Of a stretch of DNA of 64,000 nucleotides, positions 33,910 through 42,055 are shown piece by piece; the stretch's first letter is position 1; every line of letters starts with the position of its first letter. The stretch lies in contig DAIMZH010000011.1 of NCBI GenBank assembly GCA_036734105.1, forward strand, positions 1 through 64,000. The letters are read 5' to 3'. The stretch comes from Azoarcus_F sp036734105. Its GTDB lineage: Bacteria; Pseudomonadota; Gammaproteobacteria; Burkholderiales; Rhodocyclaceae. A program made the position numbers and the translations under genes. Under the pieces are notes generated by a model, which was given only the letters and a program-made list of their open reading frames with translations, ran no database searches and was not told where the DNA came from.

Positions 33910-36245
33910 GCCGCCGCCCCTCCGGTGATCTCGCTGAGCAACCCCTCGGTTTCCTGCTCCAGCGCCAGGATGTCGGCGCTGATCTCGGCCAGGGTGCGCA
34001 GTTTCGGCGGCTGGTAGAAGTGGCGGGTGAAGCTGATTTCGTAGCCGATCTTGGTGTCGGCCTCGACGATCCAGGCATCGGGCGTGTAGGGCAGCACTTC
34101 GCGGCGGATGAAAGCTTCAATACCGCCGTCTTCCAGCAGCGGGATTTGCTCGTAGTCGCGCAGGTCGCTGTCGGGTTCGTATTCGACGACACAGGTCTTG
34201 CCGTCGATCTTGGCCTCGAAGCGGCCGCGCAAGGGGTCGGGTTGGGCCTTGCCGGGTTTGTGGATTTTCTTGATGACGGCGGGCGCGTCTTCGACCCGCC
34301 AACTGACGGCGTTGATGATCAGCTTGAGGTCGGCGGCGCTGGGCTTGCGGCCAAGCTGCTTGAGCGTCGCCTCGACGCGTTGGAGGAAGACATTGTGGTC
34401 TTCCATCAGCCCATCGCCGAGGGCGGCGCGGAGCTGGCTGGCGACTTCAATGAGCTGGGCGTCACGCTTCCAGGTGACTTCGCTGAGCAGCTTTTTCTTT
34501 TTGGCTTCGGGCAGCGCCTTTTTGCCGCTGGCCTCGCCGCCTTCGTCATCATCCGGCTCGCTGTCGGCCTTGCCGCTTGCGTTCCAGTCGTTGACGAGTT
34601 GTTCGAGTTGCTGGCGGACGCTGGCGGGGTTGTCGAACAACGCGTCGCCAAGTTGCTCGTAGAGCGCGGCGCGGATGTCTTCATCGCCCGAGGCGTAGCG
34701 CAGGGTCTCGATGCGCGCTCGGGTGAGCTGGCTGTGCAGGCGCAGCGGCCGCTCGACCTTGACCTTCCAGTAGCCGAAAGCGGCGTTGGGGAAGATTTTC
34801 GACTGCGGCGTTTCCTGGAAGGAGAGGAAGGTGTCGCAGATGCGCTGGATGTCGTCGGCGGCCAGTTCGCAGTTCTTCTTGCCCATGTTCTTGCGCAGCG
34901 GCTTGAACCATTGGGTGGCGTCGATGAGCTGAACCTGGCCCTGGCGGGCTTCGGGTTTGCGGTTGCTCAGCACCCAGACGTAGGTGGCGATACCGGTGTT
35001 GTAGAAGAGGTTCAGCGGTAGCGCGACGATGGCTTCCAACCAGTCGTTCTCGATGATCCAGCGGCGGATGTTGCTTTCGCCCTGGCCAGCATCGCCGGTG
35101 AACAGCGACGAGCCGTTATGCACCTCGGCGATGCGGCTGCCGAGCGGCGTGTCGTGTTTCATCTTGCTCAGCATGTTGGCGAGAAAGAGCATCTGACCAT
35201 CGCTGGAGCGGGTGACCAGCGAGTATTCGGCATCGCCCGCGTGCTTGATAACGAAGCGCGGGTCTTTCAGGTCTTTCTTGCCGCCCATGCGCTCCAGATC
35301 GGTCTTCCAGCTTTTGCCGTAAGGCGGATTGGCGAGCATGAAGTCGAATTCGCGCGAGCGGAAGGCGTCGTTGGCCAGCGTGCTGTGTTCCGGGCCGCCG
35401 ACGATGTTGTCCGCCGCGTCTCCGTCGCCCTTGAGCAGCAGGTCGGCCTTGCAGATGGCGTAGGTTTCGCCGTTGATTTCCTGGCCGTAAAGGTGGGTGG
35501 CGACCTGTTTGCCGTGAGCCTTGGCGATCTGCTGGAGGGTTTCTTCGGCCACCGTGAGCATGCCGCCGGTGCCGCAGGCGCAGTCGTAGAGCAGGTAGGT
35601 GCCGGACTCGATCTTGTCGGCCACCGGCAGGAACATCAAATTCGCCATCAGGCGCACGGCATCGCGCGGCGTCCAGTGTTCACCGGCTTCTTCGTTGTTG
35701 TCTTCGTTGAAGCGGCGGACCAGTTCCTCAAACATCGTGCCCATCGAGTGGTTGTCGAGCGCTGACAAGTCGCCCATCGGGAACGGGCTGATGTTGATGT
35801 CCTTGTCGAGGAATTTCTCGATCAGCGTGCCGAGCGCATCGGCCTTGGACAGGCGCGGAATCTGGTGGCGAAACTCGAAGTTGGTCAGGATATCCTGCAC
35901 ATTGGGCGAAAAGCCATCAAGGTAGGCTTCAAAATCGTCCTTGAGTTTCTGTTGCGTGGCGCGGGCCTTGAGGTCGCGCAGCAGAAAGGGCGAGGTGTTG
36001 TAGAAGGCTTGGCCGGAGGCGGCGCGCAGTGCGTCGTCCTGATTGGTGATGCCGGCCTCGTCGAGCGCCGCTTTCATCTCCAGCACCGCCTGTTTGGTCG
36101 GCTCCAGCACCGCGTCGAGACGGCGCAGCACGGTCATCGGCAGGATGACGTCGCGGTATTTTCCGCGCACATAGACGTCGCGCAGCACGTCGTCGGCGAT
36201 ATTCCAGATAAAGTTGGTCAGCCAGTTGAGTTGCGTTTGATCCAC
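33906..36245 (-). CDS. hsdM: Type I restriction-modification N6-adenine methyltransferase subunit, long form
   Basis: 779 residues from the GTG (VDQTQLNWLTNFIW), chosen over the upstream in-frame ATG because GGAAAAG precedes it and it fits the family N-terminus. SAM-binding motif DCACGTGGML and catalytic NPPYGKSW (N6-methyladenine type NPPY) are present. At about 780 residues it is longer than classical HsdM (near 500-550); the extra C-terminal part follows a charged linker (PDDDEGGEASGKK). Opens the coupled operon hsdM-DUF1016-hsdS-ATPase-DUF4276. Confidence 0.93.
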   Translation of the reverse strand: MDQTQLNWLTNFIWNIADDVLRDVYVRGKYRDVILPMTVLRRLDAVLEPTKQAVLEMKAALDEAGITNQDDALRAASGQAFYNTSPFLLRDLKARATQQKLKDDFEAYLDGFSPNVQDILTNFEFRHQIPRLSKADALGTLIEKFLDKDINISPFPMGDLSALDNHSMGTMFEELVRRFNEDNNEEAGEHWTPRDAVRLMANLMFLPVADKIESGTYLLYDCACGTGGMLTVAEETLQQIAKAHGKQVATHLYGQEINGETYAICKADLLLKGDGDAADNIVGGPEHSTLANDAFRSREFDFMLANPPYGKSWKTDLERMGGKKDLKDPRFVIKHAGDAEYSLVTRSSDGQMLFLANMLSKMKHDTPLGSRIAEVHNGSSLFTGDAGQGESNIRRWIIENDWLEAIVALPLNLFYNTGIATYVWVLSNRKPEARQGQVQLIDATQWFKPLRKNMGKKNCELAADDIQRICDTFLSFQETPQSKIFPNAAFGYWKVKVERPLRLHSQLTRARIETLRYASGDEDIRAALYEQLGDALFDNPASVRQQLEQLVNDWNASGKADSEPDDDEGGEASGKKALPEAKKKKLLSEVTWKRDAQLIEVASQLRAALGDGLMEDHNVFLQRVEATLKQLGRKPSAADLKLIINAVSWRVEDAPAVIKKIHKPGKAQPDPLRGRFEAKIDGKTCVVEYEPDSDLRDYEQIPLLEDGGIEAFIRREVLPYTPDAWIVEADTKIGYEISFTRHFYQPPKLRTLAEISADILALEQETEGLLSEITGGAAA

Positions 36246-36346
36246 GAGTGACTTTTCCAGTTGGTGACTGCACTTTGCGGGTGAGCCTTGCGGGCGGTTT
36301 TTACGCTCTGACAATGAAAACATTCAGACCACGTACTGGCGCACCC

Positions 36347-36367
36347 GCAGTCGGCAGTCGGCAGTCG
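36347..36367 (+). repeat. Heptamer tandem repeat GCAGTCG x3
   Basis: Three perfect 7-bp units in the hsdM leader region. It may vary in copy number between strains. Confidence 0.8.
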
Positions 36368-36392
36368 ACCCGCAAAGCATAAATCCGTTGCC

Positions 36393-36398
36393 ATTATA
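36393..36398 (-). promoter_or_regulatory. Candidate -10 element of the hsdM operon
   Basis: TATAAT on the minus strand, about 150 bp upstream of the hsdM GTG. The -35 region is poor. Confidence 0.35.
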
Positions 36399-36484
36399 TA
36401 GAAGCGCCCATGGGTACGACGGCCCCCCCATCTGCACGGGTCAGGAGATGGGGGTGATCTGCGCCGTAGTCGGGTCGTGTGTCG

Positions 36485-36500
36485 TGTCGGGCCAGCGACA
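36485..36500 (+). promoter_or_regulatory. NifA-type site 1 upstream of nifE
   Basis: TGT-cgggccagcg-ACA, 17 bp before the second site. Confidence 0.75.
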
Positions 36501-36501
36501 T

Positions 36502-36517
36502 TGTCGCCTTCGCGACA
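36502..36517 (+). promoter_or_regulatory. NifA-type site 2 upstream of nifE
   Basis: TGTCGC-cttc-GCGACA, a full dyad fitting TGT-N10-ACA; about 45 bp upstream of the -24 element, closer than usual. Confidence 0.8.
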
Positions 36518-36561
36518 TTGGCCTGCACAACATTTTCCCTGAATTTCAAAAGCTTGCTACG

Positions 36562-36576
36562 TGGCACAGGGCTTGC
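36562..36576 (+). promoter_or_regulatory. Sigma-54 promoter of the nifE operon
   Basis: TGGCACAGGGCTTGC, a near-perfect -24/-12 element with GG and GC 10 nt apart. The nifE GTG follows 35 nt downstream. Confidence 0.9.
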
Positions 36577-36610
36577 AAGTCGATGCGGGAACCTACCCAG
36601 GAGCCCCGCC

Positions 36611-38116
36611 GTGAAAACCTCCGACATCGCCGCCCTGCTGGACGAACCGGCCTGTGCGCACAACAAGAAGGAGAAATCCGGCTGCGCGCGCCCCAAACCC
36701 GGCGCATCGGCAGGCGGGGGCGCTTTTGACGGGGCACAGATTGCCTTGCTGCCAATCGCCGATGTCGCCCACATTGTGCACGGCCCTATCGCCTGCGCCG
36801 GTAATTCATGGGACAACCGGGGCACCCGTTCGTCCGGGCCAGAGCTGTTTCGCATTGGCATGACCACCGACCTGTCCGAACAGGACGTGATCATGGGGCG
36901 TGGCGAAAAGCGCTTGTTTCATGGCATCAAGCAGGCGGTGGAGCGATACCACCCGGCGGCGGTGTTCGTTTACAACACCTGCGTGCCCGCGCTGATTGGC
37001 GACGATGTCGAGGCGGTGTGCAAGCAGGCTGCCGAACGCTGGAACGTGCCGGTGGTGCCGATAGACTGCGCTGGCTTCTATGGCACCAAGAATCTCGGCA
37101 ACCGCATCGCTGGCGAGGCCATGGTCAAGCACGTGATCGGCACCCGCGAGCCCGACCCCCTGCCTGCCGATCGCATTCCCGATGGCATCAAGGTGCACAA
37201 CATCAACCTCATCGGCGAATACAACATCGCCGGTGAGCTGTGGTATCTGACCCCGCTTTTTGATGAGCTTGGCATCCGCGTCCTGTGCACGCTGTCTGGC
37301 GACGCCCGTTTTCACGAAGTGCAGACCATGCACCGGGCCGAGGTGAACATGCTGGTGTGCGCCAAAGCGATGATCAACGTCGCCCGAAAGATGGAAGAGC
37401 GATATGCGACTCCCTGGTTCGAGGGCAGTTTTTACGGCATCACCGACACCAGTCAGGCTTTGCGCGATATCGCCCGAATCGTCGACGACCCCGATTTGAT
37501 CGAACGCACCGAGGCGCTGATCAGGCGCGAAGAAGCGCGCGCCCGCGCCGAGCTCGATGTGTGGCGCCCACGCCTGGCAGGCAAGCGGGTGCTGTTGTTC
37601 ACCGGCGGGGTCAAGTCGTGGTCGGTAGTGTCGGCGCTGCAAGACTTGGGCATGAACGTGGTTGCCAGTGGCACCAAGAAATCCACCGAGGAAGACAAGG
37701 CACGCATTCTTGAGCTGATGGGCGATAACACCATCATGCTCAACAGCGAGGGCGCGCGCGACCTGCTCAATGCGGTGTATGAACTCAAGGCCGACATCCT
37801 GATCGCCGGTGGACGCAACTTGTACACCGCACTCAAGGCGCGCCTGCCCTTTCTCGATATCAACCAGGAGCGCGAGTTTGGCTACGCCGGTTACGAGGGC
37901 ATGAAGGAGCTGGTGCGCCAGCTCGCGCTGACGCTTGAGAGCCCGGTGTGGGAGGCGGTGCGCAAGCCCGCGCCGTGGGCCAGCCGCGCCATGGTGGTGG
38001 CCGGCCCGGAGATGGGCGACAGCCCGGACGCTGAGGATGCGGAAGATGCAGAGGACGCCGCGCGCAGTGCGGACTTCGGCTCGTCAGCATCAGACCACGC
38101 CCACAACGCCGCCTGA
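36611..38116 (+). CDS. nifE: FeMo-cofactor scaffold subunit NifE
   Basis: 501 residues from the GTG (VKTSDIAALLDEPAC). NifEN is the scaffold on which NifB-co is converted to FeMo-co. Cluster-ligand segments: CAHNKKEKSGC near the start, HGPIACAGNSWDNRG, YNTCVPALIGDDVEAVC. The C-terminus carries an acidic low-complexity tail (repeats of AED) absent from most NifE I know. nifN follows after 12 nt. Confidence 0.95.
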   Translation: MKTSDIAALLDEPACAHNKKEKSGCARPKPGASAGGGAFDGAQIALLPIADVAHIVHGPIACAGNSWDNRGTRSSGPELFRIGMTTDLSEQDVIMGRGEKRLFHGIKQAVERYHPAAVFVYNTCVPALIGDDVEAVCKQAAERWNVPVVPIDCAGFYGTKNLGNRIAGEAMVKHVIGTREPDPLPADRIPDGIKVHNINLIGEYNIAGELWYLTPLFDELGIRVLCTLSGDARFHEVQTMHRAEVNMLVCAKAMINVARKMEERYATPWFEGSFYGITDTSQALRDIARIVDDPDLIERTEALIRREEARARAELDVWRPRLAGKRVLLFTGGVKSWSVVSALQDLGMNVVASGTKKSTEEDKARILELMGDNTIMLNSEGARDLLNAVYELKADILIAGGRNLYTALKARLPFLDINQEREFGYAGYEGMKELVRQLALTLESPVWEAVRKPAPWASRAMVVAGPEMGDSPDAEDAEDAEDAARSADFGSSASDHAHNAA

Positions 38117-38128
38117 AGGAGCCCGACC

Positions 38129-39529
38129 ATGGCAGAAATCATCCGTCACCCCAAGGCCTTGTCGGTGAGCCCGCTCAAGGCATCCGCCCCGGCAGGGGCT
38201 GCGCTGGCGTTCATGGGCATCAACCGTGGCATGCCGATCTTCCACGGCTCGCAGGGCTGCACCGCGTTCGCCAAGGTGTTCTTCGTGCGCCATTTCCGCG
38301 AGCCAATTCCGTTGCAGACCACCGCGATGGACCAGGTGGCGACCGTGATGAACGCCGACGACAATGTTGTACAAGCGCTTGCCACCGTCTGCGGAAAAAG
38401 CAAGCCCTCGCTGGTTGGACTGGCCACCACTGCACTGGCCGAAACCCAGGGCACCGACATCGCACGCCTGGTGCGCGAGTTTCGCGCCAAACACCCGGAG
38501 TTTGACCATATCCCTGTAGCCGCAGTGAACACGCCGGACTTTGCCGGCAGCCTTGAAACCGGCTACGCCACCGCGCTAAAGGGCATTCTTGAGGCTACCG
38601 TACCGCAAACCAGCGGCACTGGACGCGCAGGCAAACGCAAAAAACAGGTCAATCTGCTGCTTGGTGCGCACATGACACCGGGCGACGTGGAGGCGATCAA
38701 GGACTGGGTCGAAGCTTTTGGTTTGCGCCCGGTGGCAGTGCCAGACCTGGCCGATTCGCTGGACGGTCATCTGATCGCAGAGGACTTCATCCCGGTCACG
38801 CTGGGCGGCACGCCGATCTCGGAACTGGCGACGCTGGGCGAGGCAATCGCCACCATCGTCATCGGACGTTCGCTGAAGGGCGCGGCGGATCTGCTCGCGG
38901 AACGCAGCGGCGTACCCGACCATCGCTTTGACGGCTTGATGGGGCTGGAGTCCTGCGACCGCTTCACCATGTTGCTCGCCGAAATGGCCGGTATGAAGGT
39001 GCCTGAGCGGCTGGAGCGTCAGCGCGCCCAGTTGCAGGACGCCATGGTGGACACGCACTTCATGACCGGATTGCGTCGTATCGGGGTGGCAGGCGAACCC
39101 GACCTGCTGCACCAGATCACCACGCTGCTAGCCAGCATGGGTGCCGAAGTGGTGGCTGCAGTGTCACCAATCAAGGCACCGATTCTGGCGGAACTGCCAA
39201 CCCTGCAGGCGCACATCGGCGATCTGGAAGACCTGGAGGATCTAGCCCGCGCAAGCGGCGCTGAGCTCCTCGTTGGCAACTCACACCTGCTCGCCAGTGC
39301 ACAGCGTCTTGGCGTGCCCTTGTTGCGCATCGGCATGCCGCAATACGACATGGTGGGCGCTTACTGCAAAACCTGGGTGGGCTACCGGGGCACCCGGCAA
39401 GCCCTTTTCGATCTGGCCAACCTGGTGCTGCAACATCATGAACACATCGCCCCAAGACCCTCGATCTTCGCCATCAGGCACGGAGAGGCCAATGCCACCT
39501 CGCCGACGGCACTTGCGGCTGGTCACTGA
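38129..39529 (+). CDS. nifN: FeMo-cofactor scaffold subunit NifN
   Basis: 466 residues, NifK-like partner of NifE. HGSQGCTAFAKVFFVRHFREPIPLQTTAMD near residue 39 is the NifN signature, with a cluster Cys. The nifX start follows 4 nt after its stop. Confidence 0.95.
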   Translation: MAEIIRHPKALSVSPLKASAPAGAALAFMGINRGMPIFHGSQGCTAFAKVFFVRHFREPIPLQTTAMDQVATVMNADDNVVQALATVCGKSKPSLVGLATTALAETQGTDIARLVREFRAKHPEFDHIPVAAVNTPDFAGSLETGYATALKGILEATVPQTSGTGRAGKRKKQVNLLLGAHMTPGDVEAIKDWVEAFGLRPVAVPDLADSLDGHLIAEDFIPVTLGGTPISELATLGEAIATIVIGRSLKGAADLLAERSGVPDHRFDGLMGLESCDRFTMLLAEMAGMKVPERLERQRAQLQDAMVDTHFMTGLRRIGVAGEPDLLHQITTLLASMGAEVVAAVSPIKAPILAELPTLQAHIGDLEDLEDLARASGAELLVGNSHLLASAQRLGVPLLRIGMPQYDMVGAYCKTWVGYRGTRQALFDLANLVLQHHEHIAPRPSIFAIRHGEANATSPTALAAGH

Positions 39530-39533
39530 CGCC

Positions 39534-39980
39534 ATGTCGCCCGCTACCAGCCCCGCCAGCATTCGACTCGCCTTTGCGAGCACGAATCGCAGCACGGTCA
39601 ACCAGCACTTCGGCGCCACCGAGGCCTTTGCGGTTTTCGAAGTCGACGCCCACAGCGCGCAATTGGTTGAAGTCGCCGAGTTCATTGATGCCACACAGGA
39701 CGGCAACGACAACAAGCTACCGGCCAAGATCGCCACGCTGCATGGTTGCGCAGCAGTGTATTGCCTGGCGGTAGGTGCATCGGCGGTAAAGCAGTTGCTG
39801 GCTGCTGGCGTACAGCCGATCAAAGTCGACGATGACGCCTCAATCGACAAGCTCATCGCCGATCTTCAGCAAGAGCTCTGCAACGGCCCTGGCGGCTGGC
39901 TGGCCAAGGCGGTGAAGGCGCGTACGCCCGGAGACAGCGCGCGCTTTGACGCAATGGAAGCGGAGGGCTGGAGCGAATGA
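39534..39980 (+). CDS. nifX: NifX, FeMo-co/NifB-co carrier
   Basis: 148 residues, one NifX/NifB C-terminal-type domain (RLAFASTNRSTVNQHFGATEAFAVFEVD; the His in NQHFG fits the cofactor-binding site). It holds cofactor precursors between NifB and NifEN. Its stop overlaps the next start (ATGA). Confidence 0.92.
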   Translation: MSPATSPASIRLAFASTNRSTVNQHFGATEAFAVFEVDAHSAQLVEVAEFIDATQDGNDNKLPAKIATLHGCAAVYCLAVGASAVKQLLAAGVQPIKVDDDASIDKLIADLQQELCNGPGGWLAKAVKARTPGDSARFDAMEAEGWSE

Positions 39981-40450
39981 GCGCATCGGGCGATCACCAC
40001 ACTGCAGCGACCATGCTGACGCGGACTGGCCGGGTAGTGTCGGCGCACGCCTCACACATTGTCGTCCGATTTGAGCGGGAGTCGGCATGTTCGTCGTGTC
40101 GCGCAGCCAAGGCGTGTGGCGGCAACATCAGCACCAGCGACCTGGTGCTGCCACAACCAGCAAATCACACACTCTACCCCGGCGATTTGGTGCAGGTCGG
40201 CGTGGCTGAAGGTAGCGCACTGCGCTCGACCATCATCGCATACATCACCCCCTTGGCTGGCTTGCTGACTGGCATGGCGCTGGCCAGCGTCATCGGCCTG
40301 AGCGATGGTCTGGTGGCGCTTGCCAGCCTGCTCGGCCTGGGCATCGGTTTTTTTGCCATGCGTCGTTTAGCACTCAGGCCAGGCAATCGCATTACCCCGA
40401 TATTGCTCGAAGCAAACACTTCCGGAAAACCCAAGGAGAACCACTCATGA
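39977..40450 (+). CDS. RseC/MucC-family membrane protein in the nif operon
   Basis: 157 residues. N-terminal Cys-rich segment CSSCRAAKACGG (RseC family hallmark), then a short beta domain and two membrane helices (about 77-97 and 102-122), cytoplasmic tail. RseC-like proteins are tied to the SoxR-reducing Rsx/Rnf system. Here it is coupled on both sides by 4-nt overlaps with nifX and DUF269, so it is translated with nif proteins. It may tune an Rnf-type electron path to nitrogenase; no rnf gene is in the window. Confidence 0.82.
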   Translation: MSASGDHHTAATMLTRTGRVVSAHASHIVVRFERESACSSCRAAKACGGNISTSDLVLPQPANHTLYPGDLVQVGVAEGSALRSTIIAYITPLAGLLTGMALASVIGLSDGLVALASLLGLGIGFFAMRRLALRPGNRITPILLEANTSGKPKENHS

Positions 40451-40920
40451 ATGCTACTGCGATTGTCCCAGAGATCAGCCCCGAGCTCGCAAACTCGGAC
40501 TTCATCAAGGAAATGTCACGCCAGACGCGCGCGGTGGATAGCTATGGCAGCTACGATGGCTGGCCGGACGACAGAGTGCTCGCGCCCTACATCGTCACCA
40601 AGGAGCAGCGCCGCGAGATCCCTGTGATCGGTGATCCGGACGACATCATCCTGGCTCGCATCAAGGCCTACCACAACGCCATCGCTGTGCTGATCGAGAA
40701 GGCGTGCGGTCACATGGCGGTGCCGTTGATCAACATCAGCCACGAAGGCTTCGGACGCGCACTGATCACCGTGGGCAAGCTCGTCGTCATGGACCGGACC
40801 TTGCGCGACGTGCACCGCTTTGGTTTTGAAAGTTACTCGAAGATGAAGGACGACTGCGACAAACACCTCTCTGTCGCGCTCGAGATCATAGGCAAATACC
40901 CGGACATCGCCGGACTGTAA
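40447..40920 (+). CDS. NifX-associated nitrogen fixation protein (DUF269)
   Basis: 157 residues: FIKEMSRQTRAVDSYGSYDGWPDDRVLAPYIVTKEQRREIPVIG is the family signature. Conserved next to nifX in most Mo-nitrogenase clusters; molecular role unsettled. Start overlaps the RseC-like stop. Confidence 0.9.
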   Translation: MNATAIVPEISPELANSDFIKEMSRQTRAVDSYGSYDGWPDDRVLAPYIVTKEQRREIPVIGDPDDIILARIKAYHNAIAVLIEKACGHMAVPLINISHEGFGRALITVGKLVVMDRTLRDVHRFGFESYSKMKDDCDKHLSVALEIIGKYPDIAGL

Positions 40921-40932
40921 GGAGCAAGAGTC

Positions 40933-41145
40933 ATGACCGAAGAAGAAATCAAGGCGCTTGAAAAGGAGGTCAGAACACTCAAGCGCAAATCGCAGGAATG
41001 GGCATCGCAGATGCACGACCTGGTCGAAGACCGCCTGCCGGCCGGTTACGAAGAAATCCCCACAATGGCGCAATCAACTTATCAGGCTTGCCAGGCGTGG
41101 GCCGAGGCCAATGCACGCCTGCAGGCCGCCACCGCCGAGGCCTGA
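40933..41145 (+). CDS. Small DUF683 (CCE_0567-type) nitrogen fixation protein
   Basis: 70 residues, mostly one charged helix (EEEIKALEKEVRTLKRKSQEWASQMHDLVEDRLP), the family pattern. Usually found after DUF269. 12 nt gap from it. Confidence 0.85.
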   Translation: MTEEEIKALEKEVRTLKRKSQEWASQMHDLVEDRLPAGYEEIPTMAQSTYQACQAWAEANARLQAATAEA

Positions 41146-41238
41146 CCCAGCCAACTCCAATACACACCCAACCCCAACCGTCGGACGCAAGCAGGCACAG
41201 CCAAGCCCGCGTCGTCCGCTCCCTCGAAAGGAATCAGC

Positions 41239-41529
41239 ATGAACATGATCACTGGCTTGACCCGGGGAGGCGCGGACTGGACACCTCAGTTCGTGCTGCA
41301 ACTGGACCAGAAAAAATGCATAGGCTGTGGCCGTTGTTACAAGGTGTGCCCGCGTAATGTATTCGATCTGGTCGAACGCGAAGACGACGACATGGACGAC
41401 GATCTCGATGACGACAACATGATGGTCATGGCACTGGCTGATGCGCTCGACTGCATAGGCTGTGGCGCCTGTTCACGGGTTTGCCCCAAGGCTTGCCACA
41501 CTCACGGCCCATCGCCGGTTGCAGCCTGA
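41239..41529 (+). CDS. fdxB: Nif-specific ferredoxin III
   Basis: 96 residues with two [4Fe-4S] motifs, CIGCGRCYKVCP (about 31-42) and CIGCGACSRVCP (about 73-84), separated by an acidic insert (DDDMDDDLDDD) typical of FdxB. Likely electron donor in the nif system. Ends the nifE operon. Confidence 0.92.
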   Translation: MNMITGLTRGGADWTPQFVLQLDQKKCIGCGRCYKVCPRNVFDLVEREDDDMDDDLDDDNMMVMALADALDCIGCGACSRVCPKACHTHGPSPVAA

Positions 41530-41561
41530 CGCTCATTGCTGCGGTCAATCGACAATGTCTG

Positions 41562-41577
41562 TGTGGGAAACCCAACA
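41562..41577 (+). promoter_or_regulatory. NifA-type site upstream of the iscA-nifUS operon
   Basis: TGT-gggaaaccca-ACA, about 85 bp upstream of the -24 element. Confidence 0.8.
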
Positions 41578-41660
41578 AAGCCGCCCGCAGGTATCTTTCA
41601 CGACACCCCACAGGCAGCAAAACCCTACATTATTTCAACAACTTGGAAAATAAGGCCGAT

Positions 41661-41675
41661 TGGCACGGGGTTTGC
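41661..41675 (+). promoter_or_regulatory. Sigma-54 promoter of the iscA-nifUS operon
   Basis: TGGCACGGGGTTTGC, GG and GC 10 nt apart. ATG of the first gene is 40 nt downstream. Confidence 0.9.
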
Positions 41676-41714
41676 ACATACAAGCTCATGACCCCAACCC
41701 CCGGAGAGACCGAC

Positions 41715-42038
41715 ATGTTGAACCTGACCCCCAGCGCGCTGAACGCCATCAACCGTTTCATCTCCTCCTCGGCCGACCCAGTCGCGGGTCTGCGCATTCA
41801 TGTGCAGGGCGGTGGTTGCTCAGGCCTGCAGTACGGCATGAAGCTCGAAGCCGAGAGCGCCGAAGACGACACCATCGTCGAGCTTGATGGCATCACCCTT
41901 ATCGTCGATCCATTCTCCGCGCCGATGCTGGCCGGGGTCACGGTCGATTTTGTGGAGTCGTTGAGCGGCTCCGGCTTCAAGTTCGAAAACCCGAATGCCT
42001 CCGGCGGTTGCGCCTGTGGCCAGTCCTTTTCCGCCTGA
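41715..42038 (+). CDS. IscA-type Fe-S carrier (nif-linked)
   Basis: 107 residues, HesB/IscA family: the three cysteines are C35 (GGGCSGLQY) and C99/C101 (GGCACG). Carries clusters from NifU to targets. First gene of the nifUSV-cysE-nifWZM run; nifU starts 17 nt later. Confidence 0.92.
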   Translation: MLNLTPSALNAINRFISSSADPVAGLRIHVQGGGCSGLQYGMKLEAESAEDDTIVELDGITLIVDPFSAPMLAGVTVDFVESLSGSGFKFENPNASGGCACGQSFSA

Positions 42039-42055
42039 GCGCAAGGAGAACAGCC

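Larger units (their letters stand above)
36246..36610. other. Divergent intergenic region hsdM/nifE
   Basis: 365 bases. From left to right: a 3 x 7-bp GCAGTCG tandem repeat, a TATAAT-like -10 for hsdM, then the nifE control region with two NifA-type sites and a sigma-54 promoter. No gene is visible. Confidence 0.7.

Noticed and set aside
33768..36251. Long plus-strand frames opposite hsdM
   Set aside because: Shadow frames of hsdM; repetitive Asp/Leu/Val composition and no ribosome sites.
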